Below, in pieces: positions 55,250-64,000 of a stretch of DNA of 64,000 nucleotides. Source of the stretch: Thiothrix lacustris DSM 21227 (GTDB lineage Bacteria > Pseudomonadota > Gammaproteobacteria > Thiotrichales > Thiotrichaceae); contig NZ_JHYQ01000018.1 of assembly GCF_000621325.1 (NCBI RefSeq), positions 34,739-98,738 on the forward strand, given 5' to 3'. Numbering within the stretch: position 1 is the first letter of the stretch; each line of letters begins with the position of its first letter. A model generated the notes under the pieces. That model saw only the letters and a list, made by a program, of their open reading frames with translations, did no database searches and was not told where the DNA came from. The translations under genes were made by a program, and so were the position numbers.

Positions 55250-55291
55250 GTTTTCCAGTCTTGGAAAACGGTGCAGAAAGCATCTGCACCG
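55250..55291 (-). terminator. Two abutting hairpins between rpsA and ihfB
   Basis: GTTTTCCA (55250-55257) pairs with TGGAAAAC (55262-55269) and CGGTGCAG (55269-55276) pairs with CTGCACCG (55284-55291), each a perfect eight-base stem sharing one base. Read on the minus strand, the second stem comes first and is followed by TTTTCC, so it works as a rho-independent terminator for rpsA; the first may strengthen it or act on ihfB mRNA. Confidence 0.65.
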
Positions 55292-55341
55292 CCTGAACTA
55301 TAGGTCATCCTTGACCTGCTTACCGTCCTGGTGGGTGAAAA

Positions 55342-57009
<1,668 letters not shown>

Positions 57010-57072
57010 GAATAAAAATACCTGTTAACAAAATGGTTTATCGTCACAGCATCCTGCATTGACGGGTTAAAA

Positions 57073-57102
57073 CGCAAAAAGCCCAGACTTCCTGTCAGGG
57101 CT
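57073..57102 (-). terminator. Terminator between cmk and rpsA
   Basis: On the minus strand AGCCC pairs with GGGCT, with an inner GAC/GTC helix and a T-T mismatch, followed by TTTTTGCG. It ends 29 bases after the cmk stop and about 64 bases before the rpsA start, giving rpsA a separate transcript. Confidence 0.65.
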
Positions 57103-57131
57103 CCCTAAAAATGATCTGATCTATCAAGTGT

Positions 57132-57785
57132 TTAAGTAATGTAGTGCAACACTGTGGCAAAAACCTCGGTTTGATCCAACGAACCGGTGTCGATAACCAA
57201 CGCATCAGCGGCAGGTTTTAAGGGAGCTACCGGGCGGTTGGTATCGCGTTCGTCGCGAGCGTTGATGTCTTGAATCAGGTCGCAAAGTTTAGCACTAAGT
57301 CCTTGTTGGCTCAACTGTTTTAGACGGCGTTCTGCACGTATTTCAGCACTGGCGGTCAAGTAGAACTTGTGGGTCGCCTCCGGGAACACCACCGTTCCCA
57401 TGTCGCGCCCATCGGCAACCAAGCCCGGCAACTGGCGGAAATTGCGTTGCAGCACCAGTAATGCGGCACGTACCGCAGGCAACGCCGCGATTTGTGAGGT
57501 GGCGCTGGCGCAGGTTTCATTGCGGATTTCGCCGGTGACCATTTCGCCATTCAGCCAAGCTTCGCCATTGTTGAATTCGATATTCAAGGTGGGAAGCAGC
57601 GCAGCCAGCGCCTTTTCGTCGCCTAAACCCACGCCACTGCGCAGCGCCGCCAAGGCTGCCACGCGGTAAATGGCACCGCTGTCGAGCATGTGCCAGCCGA
57701 GTTTATCCGCCAGCATACAAGCAATCGTGCCTTTGCCTGCACCCGCAGGGCCATCAAGGGTAATCACGGGGGATGGGGTATTCAT
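57132..57785 (-). CDS. cmk: Cytidylate kinase
   Basis: Cmk phosphorylates CMP and dCMP. With the ATG at 57785 it has 217 residues. The P-loop is TLDGPAGAGKGTIACMLA, followed by DSGAIYRVAALAAL, LVADGRDMGTVVFPEATHKFYLTAS shortened, AEIRAERRLKQL and INARDERDTNRPVAPLKPAADALVIDTGSL shortened. All are typical. The start overlaps the aroA stop as ATGA, so the two are translationally coupled. Upstream in-frame codons belong to a readthrough of aroA and are rejected. Confidence 0.96.
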   Translation of the reverse strand: MNTPSPVITLDGPAGAGKGTIACMLADKLGWHMLDSGAIYRVAALAALRSGVGLGDEKALAALLPTLNIEFNNGEAWLNGEMVTGEIRNETCASATSQIAALPAVRAALLVLQRNFRQLPGLVADGRDMGTVVFPEATHKFYLTASAEIRAERRLKQLSQQGLSAKLCDLIQDINARDERDTNRPVAPLKPAADALVIDTGSLDQTEVFATVLHYIT

Positions 57786-59104
57786 GCTGCACTGATCCTC
57801 ACGCCTGCGCCTGCCGCCAAACCCACAAAGCCGGGGAACGAGGTATTGACGTTGGCGCAATCGTTAATGGTAATCGGCTGGGTTGCCCGCAATGCTGCCA
57901 TCGCAAACGACATCGCAATGCGGTGATCGCCGTGGCTATCAATCGTCCCGCCAGTGAAGTTGCCGGGTTTGATGATAATGCCGTCCGGGGTCGGTTGCGC
58001 ATCCACACCACAGGCAATCAGGCCATCGGCCATGACTTGAATGCGGTCGCTTTCTTTCACGCGCAATTCTTCCGCACCGGTTAGCACCGTTTGGCCTTCG
58101 GCAAAGGCAGCGGCGATAAACAAGGCCGGGAATTCATCAATCGCCAGCGGAACCAGCGCTTCAGGAATCTGGATACCTTTCAAAGGCGCAGCACGCACAC
58201 GCACGTCAGCAACGGGTTCGCCGCCGACTTCGCGCTCGTTGAGGATTTCAAGGTTTGCGCCCATCAGCCGCAAAATGTCGATCACGCCGGTGCGGGTCGG
58301 GTTCATGCCGACGTGTTCAATCGTCAGGTCGGAACCTGCCGCAATGCTGGCGCCGACCATGAAAAAGGCTGCTGAAGAAATATCGGATGGCACATCAATA
58401 TCCGTCGCGGTGAGCTTGCCACCACCTTGCAGGCTAATATGGTTGCCGTCGGTTTTCACCGCATAGCCGAAGCCGCGTAACATACGCTCGGTATGGTCAC
58501 GGGTCGGCGCAGGTTCTATTACCGAGGTTTCGCCTTGCGCATACAAACCCGCCAGCAACAACGAGGATTTCACCTGTGCGCTGGCAACCGGCATGTCGTA
58601 ATGGATGCCTTGCAGCTTGCTTCCGCCATGCACCAACAGCGGTGGCGTGCCTATTTCAGTTGCATCAATGACAGCGCCCATGCTCGCCAGCGGCACAGTC
58701 ACGCGCTTCATTGGACGCTTGGACAAGGAAGCATCACCCGTCATGCGCACATCAAAGGCTTGCCCACTCATCAAGCCCGACATCAAGCGCATGGATGTGC
58801 CGGAATTACCCATCTCCAGATCGCCCGCAGGTGCTTGCAGGCCGTGCAGCCCTACGCCGTGGATGGTAACTTTACCGTCATCCGTAGGCCCATCAATCGC
58901 CACGCCCATGCTGCGAAACGCATTCAAGGTGCATAAGCAATCTTCGCCTTGCAGGAAACCGCTGACGTGGGTCGTGCCTTCCGCCAACGAACCTAACATG
59001 ATGGAACGGTGCGAAATGGATTTGTCGCCGGGAACGCGCACAGTGCCGTGCAAACTGCCACCGGGCTGGACGTTAAATTGTAGATTGGTGCTGGAATGGC
59101 TCAC
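57782..59104 (-). CDS. aroA: 3-phosphoshikimate 1-carboxyvinyltransferase (EPSP synthase)
   Basis: AroA joins shikimate-3-phosphate and phosphoenolpyruvate in the shikimate pathway. I chose a GTG start at 59104 (VSHSSTNLQF) because a ribosome site (AGGAAAA) precedes it and homology begins there, giving 440 residues. Motifs: VRVPGDKSISHRSIMLGSLAEG, LEMGNSGTSMRLMSGLMSG, GDASLSKRPMKRV, PVASAQVKSSLLLAGL, PTRDHTERMLRGFGY, AIDEFPALFIAAAFAEG and EELRVKESDRIQVMADGL. The wording of these blocks is nearer to class II EPSP synthases than to E. coli AroA, though the residue tied to inhibitor tolerance in the PEP site is Gly here, as in sensitive enzymes. It precedes cmk and is separated from tyrA by a gene on the other strand. 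Confidence 0.96.
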   Translation of the reverse strand: MSHSSTNLQFNVQPGGSLHGTVRVPGDKSISHRSIMLGSLAEGTTHVSGFLQGEDCLCTLNAFRSMGVAIDGPTDDGKVTIHGVGLHGLQAPAGDLEMGNSGTSMRLMSGLMSGQAFDVRMTGDASLSKRPMKRVTVPLASMGAVIDATEIGTPPLLVHGGSKLQGIHYDMPVASAQVKSSLLLAGLYAQGETSVIEPAPTRDHTERMLRGFGYAVKTDGNHISLQGGGKLTATDIDVPSDISSAAFFMVGASIAAGSDLTIEHVGMNPTRTGVIDILRLMGANLEILNEREVGGEPVADVRVRAAPLKGIQIPEALVPLAIDEFPALFIAAAFAEGQTVLTGAEELRVKESDRIQVMADGLIACGVDAQPTPDGIIIKPGNFTGGTIDSHGDHRIAMSFAMAALRATQPITINDCANVNTSFPGFVGLAAGAGVRISAA

Positions 59105-59232
59105 GCGGGTTTTCCTGTATCGTGTGTAGTCGTGCGGGCATTCAATCATACCCACCAACAGGGTGCAACACCCACGCAATGCGGCATAATACCGCACATT
59201 CAAACATGACAACCCAACTGAAGGAACCCAAC

Positions 59233-60183
59233 ATGCCACTCCAGCAAACATGGCGGCACAGGTACACTGTTCAAACCGTTTTGATGCTGCTCATCACACT
59301 GTCCGGCTGTAGCACCGCCCCCATGCCATTGGGTACGCATCACGTTCAGCCGCAACTGCTGCAACAACCCCTGTTTCGCGCCAGTGATGGCACAGATTTA
59401 GTCATGACGCATTGGCAACCCAAGGGGAAATCCCGCGCCACCCTGATCCTGTTGCACGGTTTCAACGAATACGCAGGTGCGTTCGACAGCGTAGGCAAGC
59501 AATTCGCCCAACGCGGCATCGACGTCTGGGGCATTGACCAACGCGGCTTCGGGCGCTCTGCCTATCGCGGACAATGGGCAGGCGCACAACGCATGGCCGC
59601 CGATGCGCGGGAACTCGCCGCCTTGTTACGTCAACAAGATCCGCAACAACCGCTGTACCTTTGGGGCATGTCGATGGGCGGTGCGGTCACGCTGGTCGCG
59701 GCTGAAGAGGGCAAACTCGACGTGGATGGCATTATTCTCGAAGCCCCCGCTGTCTGGACACGCGATACCCAACCGCTTTACCAACGGGTCGCGCAAGACA
59801 TTGCCGTGAAGCTCGTCCCCGGTTGGAAACCGACCGGCGAAAGCCTCGGCATCCGCGCCACCGACAACCGCGTCCTGTTACGGGAAATATGGAAAAGCCC
59901 GTGGATGATCAAAGGCGCACGCATCGAAACGGTCGCCGGACTGGTCGATCTCATGGATAAAGGCTATGCCGCCGCAGAGCATATCCGCGTTCCCTCCCTG
60001 CTCCTGTACGGCGGCAAGGATGAACTGATTCCCGCCAAACCCATTGAACGCTTGTGGCAACGCTTGCCCAAAAACAGCAAAACCCGCTTCATCCGCTACC
60101 CCAATGGCTGGCACATGCTCACCCGCGACTTACAAAGCGCCAAGGTGATTAGCGATATTACCCAGTGGATCCAACAGCAATAA
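59233..60183 (+). CDS. Lipoprotein alpha/beta hydrolase, monoacylglycerol lipase-like
   Basis: The protein of 316 residues has a lipoprotein signal (TVLMLLITLSGC, lipobox LSGC) and a serine hydrolase domain similar to monoacylglycerol lipase. Visible are ILLHGFNEYAGAFDSVGKQFAQRGIDVWGIDQRGFGRS shortened (oxyanion region HGF), the nucleophile elbow GMSMGG, IILEAPAVW, LLLYGGKDELIPAKP (catalytic Asp) and YPNGWHMLTRD (catalytic His). The substrate is unknown; a membrane lipid or lysolipid is a fair guess. I chose the ATG at 59233, preceded by AAGGA; earlier codons in frame lack support. It is inserted on the plus strand between tyrA and aroA, and its 3' end overlaps tyrA by 26 bases. Confidence 0.88.
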   Translation: MPLQQTWRHRYTVQTVLMLLITLSGCSTAPMPLGTHHVQPQLLQQPLFRASDGTDLVMTHWQPKGKSRATLILLHGFNEYAGAFDSVGKQFAQRGIDVWGIDQRGFGRSAYRGQWAGAQRMAADARELAALLRQQDPQQPLYLWGMSMGGAVTLVAAEEGKLDVDGIILEAPAVWTRDTQPLYQRVAQDIAVKLVPGWKPTGESLGIRATDNRVLLREIWKSPWMIKGARIETVAGLVDLMDKGYAAAEHIRVPSLLLYGGKDELIPAKPIERLWQRLPKNSKTRFIRYPNGWHMLTRDLQSAKVISDITQWIQQQ

Positions 60184-61033
60184 CGTAATTGTCGCGGGCT
60201 TGCTTGGCTTTTGCCATGCGATTGTGCAGGGCTTCACCGTCCTGCGCGTCGATCATGGCGGCAAATTCGCCCAGATTGTGCTGGAAAGCGGCAATCACAT
60301 CCAAGATCGCCGGTTTGTTGGTCAGGCAAATATCCCGCCACATCACCGGATCACTCGACGCAATCCGGGTAAAATCGCGGAATCCACCCGCTGCATAGCG
60401 CAAAATATCTTCACGCTGCGGCATGTTCAACAAGGTATCCACCAGCGCAAACGCCAGCACATGCGGCAAATGGCTGGTCGCCGCCAACACCTGATCATGC
60501 AAGGCTACCGGCATCCTTTCCAGCAATGCGCCTGTCGCCTTCCACATCGCTTCCACTTTGGCGGTCGCCTGCGGGTCAGTATGCGGCAACGGCGTCAGGA
60601 TCACCCGACGGTCGATATAAAGGTCAGGAATCGCCGCTTCCACCCCGCTCTTTTCGCGCCCAGCAATCGGGTGTCCGGGCACGAAACGGCTGAAATCAGC
60701 ACCAAATACCTGCTCGACTTCCGCCACCACACTGCCTTTGGTACTGCCCGCATCGGTAAGAATCGCATCAGCAGGCAATACCGGCTTGATCTGTTGCAGC
60801 AAATGCCCCATTGCCCCCATCGGTACTGCGAGTAATACCATATCGGCATCACGCACCGCTTCCGCTGGGTCAAGGGTGAAACTGTCAATCACGCCAAGAT
60901 CAACCGCTTTTTGCAGATGCACCGCGTTACGGCTACAACCCACGACGGTTTTGCAGAAATGCGCCTCACGCAAGGCCAGCGCCAGTGAACCGCCGATCAA
61001 GCCGACCCCAAAGATGACAAGTTTATTGATCAC
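60158..61033 (-). CDS. tyrA: Prephenate dehydrogenase
   Basis: TyrA converts prephenate to 4-hydroxyphenylpyruvate in tyrosine synthesis with NAD(P). The 291 residues have the nucleotide-binding loop LVIFGVGLIGGSLALALRE, AVPMGAMGHLLQQIKPVLP, LTDAGSTKGSVV, FVPGHPIAGREKSGVEAA and the C-terminal AAGGFRDFTRIASSDPVMWRDI, where catalytic and substrate residues cluster. It has no fused chorismate mutase or ACT domain. It overlaps hisC by four bases upstream. Its 3' end overlaps the convergent hydrolase gene. Confidence 0.96.
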   Translation of the reverse strand: MINKLVIFGVGLIGGSLALALREAHFCKTVVGCSRNAVHLQKAVDLGVIDSFTLDPAEAVRDADMVLLAVPMGAMGHLLQQIKPVLPADAILTDAGSTKGSVVAEVEQVFGADFSRFVPGHPIAGREKSGVEAAIPDLYIDRRVILTPLPHTDPQATAKVEAMWKATGALLERMPVALHDQVLAATSHLPHVLAFALVDTLLNMPQREDILRYAAGGFRDFTRIASSDPVMWRDICLTNKPAILDVIAAFQHNLGEFAAMIDAQDGEALHNRMAKAKQARDNYVIAVGSTG

Positions 61034-62160
61034 GCGCTAAGAACCTTCTGTAATGCCTTGATACAACGGTCATTCTGCGCTTGTGTACCAATCGTGATAC
61101 GCAAGTGTTGCGGCAAACCGTAGCCACCAATGGGGCGCACAATCACCCCTTCGCGCAGCAAAGCATCGTATAAAGGCGCAGCGGGTCGTTTCATGTTCAC
61201 CGTAATGAAATTACCCACGGTCGGGATGTATTCCCAGCCATTCTCAGCGCACGCCGCAAACCATTGCTGCAAGCCCGCCGCATTGGTGGCAACACTTTGC
61301 TGGAGGAAAGCCTCATCGCCCAAAGCCGCTTGCGCCGCCGCCAAGGCCAGTGAATTCACATTAAAAGGCTGACGTACCCGGTTGAGCATATCGGCAATAT
61401 CTGCGCCAGAAGCCACATACCCCACCCGCAAACCTGCCAGCCCGTAAATCTTGGAAAACGTCCGGGTAACAATCAGATTCGGGAATTCCGCCAGCCATGC
61501 CAGCGCATTCGGGAAGGTCGGGTCATTCACGTATTCGGTGTAGGCTTCGTCGATCACCACGATCACATCACTGGGCACACGTTGCAGGAAAGCGTGCAAA
61601 TCTGCCTTGCTCAGCCACGTCCCCGTCGGGTTATTCGGGTTGGCGATGAACACCACGCGGGTATTATCCGTGATTTTCGCGGCAATATTCGCCAGATTAT
61701 GCCCGTAAGGCATGGTGTCATGTTCGGGAGGATTCGCCTTGGCAACGCGCAATTCCGCCCCAACCGCCTGAATAACGATGGGGTAAACGGCAAAGGCGTA
61801 TTCTGAAAACACCGCTGCACGGCTATTATCCAGAAACGCACGGGCAATCAATTCCAACACATCGTTGGAACCGTTACCTAAGGTAATCTGTGCGCTTTGC
61901 AGGCCAAACTTGTCAGCAATCGCGGCTTTCAATTGGTAGCCACTGCCATCAGGGTAGAGTTCCAACGTTTTCAACGCGGCAGCAATCGCCGCCTGTGCAT
62001 TGGGGCTTGCACCCAGCGGGTTTTCGTTGGAGGCCAGTTTGAGGATATTGCTAATCCCCAATTCGCGCTCCAGCTCTTCGATAGGCTTGCCCGGCTGGTA
62101 AGGGTGCAAGGCTTGTACCCCGGTCACGGCAAGTTTTTTGAAATCAACGGTTGATTGCAT
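61030..62160 (-). CDS. hisC: Histidinol-phosphate aminotransferase
   Basis: HisC transfers an amino group to imidazole acetol phosphate in histidine synthesis; in this gene context it may also make phenylalanine and tyrosine, as proposed for hisC2. The 376 residues are a class II PLP aminotransferase: LASNENPLGASPNAQAAI, ITLGNGSNDVLELIAR, FIANPNNPTGTWL, VVIDEAYTEYV (PLP Asp and Tyr) and RTFSKIYGLAGLRVGY with the PLP-binding Lys. Placement directly before tyrA and aroA supports an aromatic amino acid role. The C-terminus is IKALQKVLSA. Confidence 0.95.
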   Translation of the reverse strand: MQSTVDFKKLAVTGVQALHPYQPGKPIEELERELGISNILKLASNENPLGASPNAQAAIAAALKTLELYPDGSGYQLKAAIADKFGLQSAQITLGNGSNDVLELIARAFLDNSRAAVFSEYAFAVYPIVIQAVGAELRVAKANPPEHDTMPYGHNLANIAAKITDNTRVVFIANPNNPTGTWLSKADLHAFLQRVPSDVIVVIDEAYTEYVNDPTFPNALAWLAEFPNLIVTRTFSKIYGLAGLRVGYVASGADIADMLNRVRQPFNVNSLALAAAQAALGDEAFLQQSVATNAAGLQQWFAACAENGWEYIPTVGNFITVNMKRPAAPLYDALLREGVIVRPIGGYGLPQHLRITIGTQAQNDRCIKALQKVLSA

Positions 62161-62331
62161 GATGAGCCTGCATAAGCAAAAAATCAGTCAGGCATTCAAT
62201 CACAGCCAGCCGGTCTTGCCAAGACGTTAACGAAACTGCTGGCAAATAAACAGCTTGTCAGCCAGCCTTGCAAAGGCTCCAAACCGTTCTTACACTAGGC
62301 TGCATTATTCATCAATAATAACAAACGACCT

Positions 62332-63660
62332 ATGACGACATGGACAACGGCGCAAGTTGCAGCACTTTCCCCCGATGCCGCCTCACTCAAGGCAGGCGAA
62401 AAACTCAGCCAGCCGCACCAATGGCAAACCTTGGGGCAAGCCGACGGCGTATTGTGGGGTGAAATCAAAGGCAGCGGCAAAAATCCTTACCAGACCGCCA
62501 TTGCCCTGGCAGAACCTGCGTTCAAATGCTCCTGCCCCAGCCGCAAATTTCCCTGCAAACACGGCCTTGGCCTCGCACTGGTATTCACCGCCCACCCCGA
62601 CAAACTCACCGGCAACGAACCACCCGTCTGGCTACAGGAATGGCTGGAAAAACGCGGGCAACGCGCCCAGAAACAAGCTGACAAAGCTGCCGCCAAAGAC
62701 GAGCCGGTTGACGAAGCCACCTTGCAAAAACGGGCGGCTGCCCAGCAAAAACGCAACGCTGCCCGCGAAGACAAGGTAAACGCAGGCATTACCGAGTTGC
62801 AACGCTGGCTGTCCGACCTGATCCGCCAAGGCTTAGCCAACAGTGACGATAACCAATGGCAACGCATGGCAGCGCGGATGGTGGATGCGCAAGCCCCCGG
62901 CCTTGCCCGTAGCCTGCAAAATGCCGCCAGCTTGCGTTACCAAGGCGGCGCATGGCAGGAAAAATTGCTCGCAGAACTGGCACGTCTCCACCTGCTGCTG
63001 GAAGCTTGGCAACGTCGCGACAAGCTGCCCGCCGACGTACAGGCTGACGTGCTGGCACATATCGGTTTCAACCTGAGCAAGGACGACGTGCTGGCACTCG
63101 ATGGCATCACGGATCACTGGCAAGTAGTCGGGCAACGCCAAGAAGACGACGGGCAAATGCGCACGCAACGCACTTGGTTATACGGGGTGGAATCGCAGCG
63201 ATACGCGTTGTTACTGGATTTTGCAGTGCAGAACCAGCCAATGGCGTTGTACCCCGGCCTTGGTGGCAATCTGGAAGGCAAAGCCATTTATTACCCCGCT
63301 GCCATACCCTTACGGGCATTACCCATCAGCCCCAGCGATTCCCCCGCAAGGGGTGAAGGGAGCAAAGCAGCCGCCTTTATACCGCTAGCTGCCAACTTCG
63401 CAGCCTATGGTACGGCACTGGGCAAATGCCCCTGGTTGGGGTATTTCCCGTTTGCCATTGCCAACGCCATCCCCGCCCGCCATGATCAGCAATGGCTGCT
63501 GGTTGATGCTGAACAACACGCGGTTCCCTTGCGCATCAGCGATGAACAGGGCTGGATACTGCTGGCAGAAAGCGGCGGGCATCCGCTGCATGTGTTTGGG
63601 GAATGGGACGGCAACGCCCTGCAAGTTTGCGGCACCTTCCAAACCAACGAGGCTGCGTAA
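62332..63660 (+). CDS. SWIM zinc-finger protein
   Basis: SWIM fingers bind DNA or proteins; the role of this bacterial family is unknown. The 442 residues carry the finger KCSCPSRKFPCKHGLGLAL with C66, C68, C75 and H77. A charged Ala/Lys/Gln-rich helical stretch follows (about 100-150), then a mostly helical and beta body with no motif I can name. The C-terminal part ends GEWDGNALQVCGTFQTNEAA. SWIM proteins of this type are often encoded before a DUF5691 gene, and here a DUF5691-like start follows by two bases. The gene is divergent from hisC across 171 bases. Confidence 0.82.
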   Translation: MTTWTTAQVAALSPDAASLKAGEKLSQPHQWQTLGQADGVLWGEIKGSGKNPYQTAIALAEPAFKCSCPSRKFPCKHGLGLALVFTAHPDKLTGNEPPVWLQEWLEKRGQRAQKQADKAAAKDEPVDEATLQKRAAAQQKRNAAREDKVNAGITELQRWLSDLIRQGLANSDDNQWQRMAARMVDAQAPGLARSLQNAASLRYQGGAWQEKLLAELARLHLLLEAWQRRDKLPADVQADVLAHIGFNLSKDDVLALDGITDHWQVVGQRQEDDGQMRTQRTWLYGVESQRYALLLDFAVQNQPMALYPGLGGNLEGKAIYYPAAIPLRALPISPSDSPARGEGSKAAAFIPLAANFAAYGTALGKCPWLGYFPFAIANAIPARHDQQWLLVDAEQHAVPLRISDEQGWILLAESGGHPLHVFGEWDGNALQVCGTFQTNEAA

Positions 63661-63662
63661 CC

Positions 63663-63974
63663 ATGCCACTGCAACAAACCCTGCTCAAAATCGCCCTGTT
63701 GGGCACAGAACGCCAAACCCAAGTTCCGCAAGGCAACACCGCCCTGCAACCCTATCTGGCGCAACTTTACCCGCAAGGGCAAGTGCCGACGGACAGCAGC
63801 CGCGAAAGCGCTTTCCTCGGTGCGGCAGCCTTGGCGCTGCAATACCGTGCGGCGGGTAACTTGCCAGCCGTGTTCACTGGCACATTAGCAAGCCCGGACG
63901 TTGAGGCTGTAGAAAAACCCTCCGAACCGCCATTTTGTGGGATAATCAAGCATCACAAGCACCAGAATGAGTAG
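63663..63974 (+). pseudogene. DUF5691-like protein, truncated after about 80 residues
   Basis: The N-terminus MPLQQTLLKIALLGTERQTQ resembles DUF5691 proteins, which normally run to several hundred residues and follow SWIM genes. Here the likeness fades by about residue 75-85 (ALQYRAAGNLPAVFTGTLA), and the frame stops at 63974 after an unrelated tail (about 20 residues) that includes FCGIIKHHKHQNE. A new open frame starts seven bases later. The likely reading is interruption by a mobile element entering near 63920-63945. I cannot see the far end, so whether the rest of the gene resumes beyond the window is unknown. Confidence 0.5.
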
Positions 63975-63980
63975 GCAGGC

Positions 63981-64000
63981 ATGGCACGCTACAAACCGAT
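63981..64000 (+). CDS. Start of a possible transposase at the window edge
   Basis: ATG at 63981 opens a frame reading MARYKP before the window ends. This N-terminus resembles IS1182/ISNCY-type transposases, which often begin MARYK or MAKYK, and it fits the abrupt end of the DUF5691-like gene just before it. Six codons are too few to be sure; it could be any small protein. Confidence 0.3.

Noticed and set aside
57786..57860. Upstream extension of cmk by 25 residues.
   Set aside because: It lies within aroA coding sequence; the ATGA overlap at 57782-57785 is the typical coupled start.

Overview
The window reads as a chromosome segment of a gammaproteobacterium. Gene order matches several core gammaproteobacterial clusters: lptD-surA-pdxA; aroQ-accB-accC-prmA; dksA-gluQ; nudJ-mnmA-hflD; and the minus-strand chain hisC-tyrA-aroA-cmk-rpsA-ihfB-lapB-pyrF. 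The mix of families (a very large secreted GEVEDY/SdrD-like protein, DUF1501/DUF1800 pair, DUF1566 lipoproteins, a PPIase-less SurA) suggests Thiotrichales, perhaps Thiothrix. That placement is inferred from gene content, not from a phylogenetic marker. I saw no tRNA, rRNA or CRISPR array, and no gene-free stretch longer than about 300 bases.

Layout. 1-6 kb: 3' part of dapE, a small AT-hook-like protein, then lptD-surA-pdxA (outer-membrane LPS transport, its chaperone, and PLP synthesis). 5.7-8.2 kb: a small membrane-anchored unknown, holA, and a periplasmic peptidoglycan-binding repeat protein. 8.2-15.8 kb, plus strand: HerA/YjgR-type ATPase, aroQ, accBC, prmA, an MJ0042/DUF3426 protein, dksA, gluQ and a HEAT-repeat protein. 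15.7-17.8 kb, minus strand: a tightly overlapping run arsC-wrbA-DUF2069-ispF-PCD. 18-32 kb: one reading frame of 4684 codons for a secreted mosaic protein, bounded by a promoter-like site and a strong bidirectional terminator. 32-35 kb: two tandem paralogous lipoproteins convergent with it. 35-47 kb: metG, a DUF349 protein, rdgC, the DUF1800-DUF1501 pair, an unknown membrane protein, a divergent MetA-type homoserine acyltransferase, a P-loop protein and dusB. 47-53 kb: an unknown membrane protein, sucA, nudJ-mnmA-hflD. 53-62 kb: the hisC-to-pyrF cluster, interrupted by a lipoprotein hydrolase gene on the opposite strand. 62.3-64 kb: a SWIM zinc-finger protein and the start of a DUF5691 partner that ends early, just before what looks like the first codons of a transposase.

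The most notable content is the 14-kb surface/secreted protein with its internal duplications, the neighbouring pair of Ala-rich DUF1566 lipoproteins, and the SurA that retains N- and C-terminal chaperone parts but no parvulin domain. Functional links between the giant protein and the two lipoproteins are only inferred from adjacency and likely shared location in the cell envelope.
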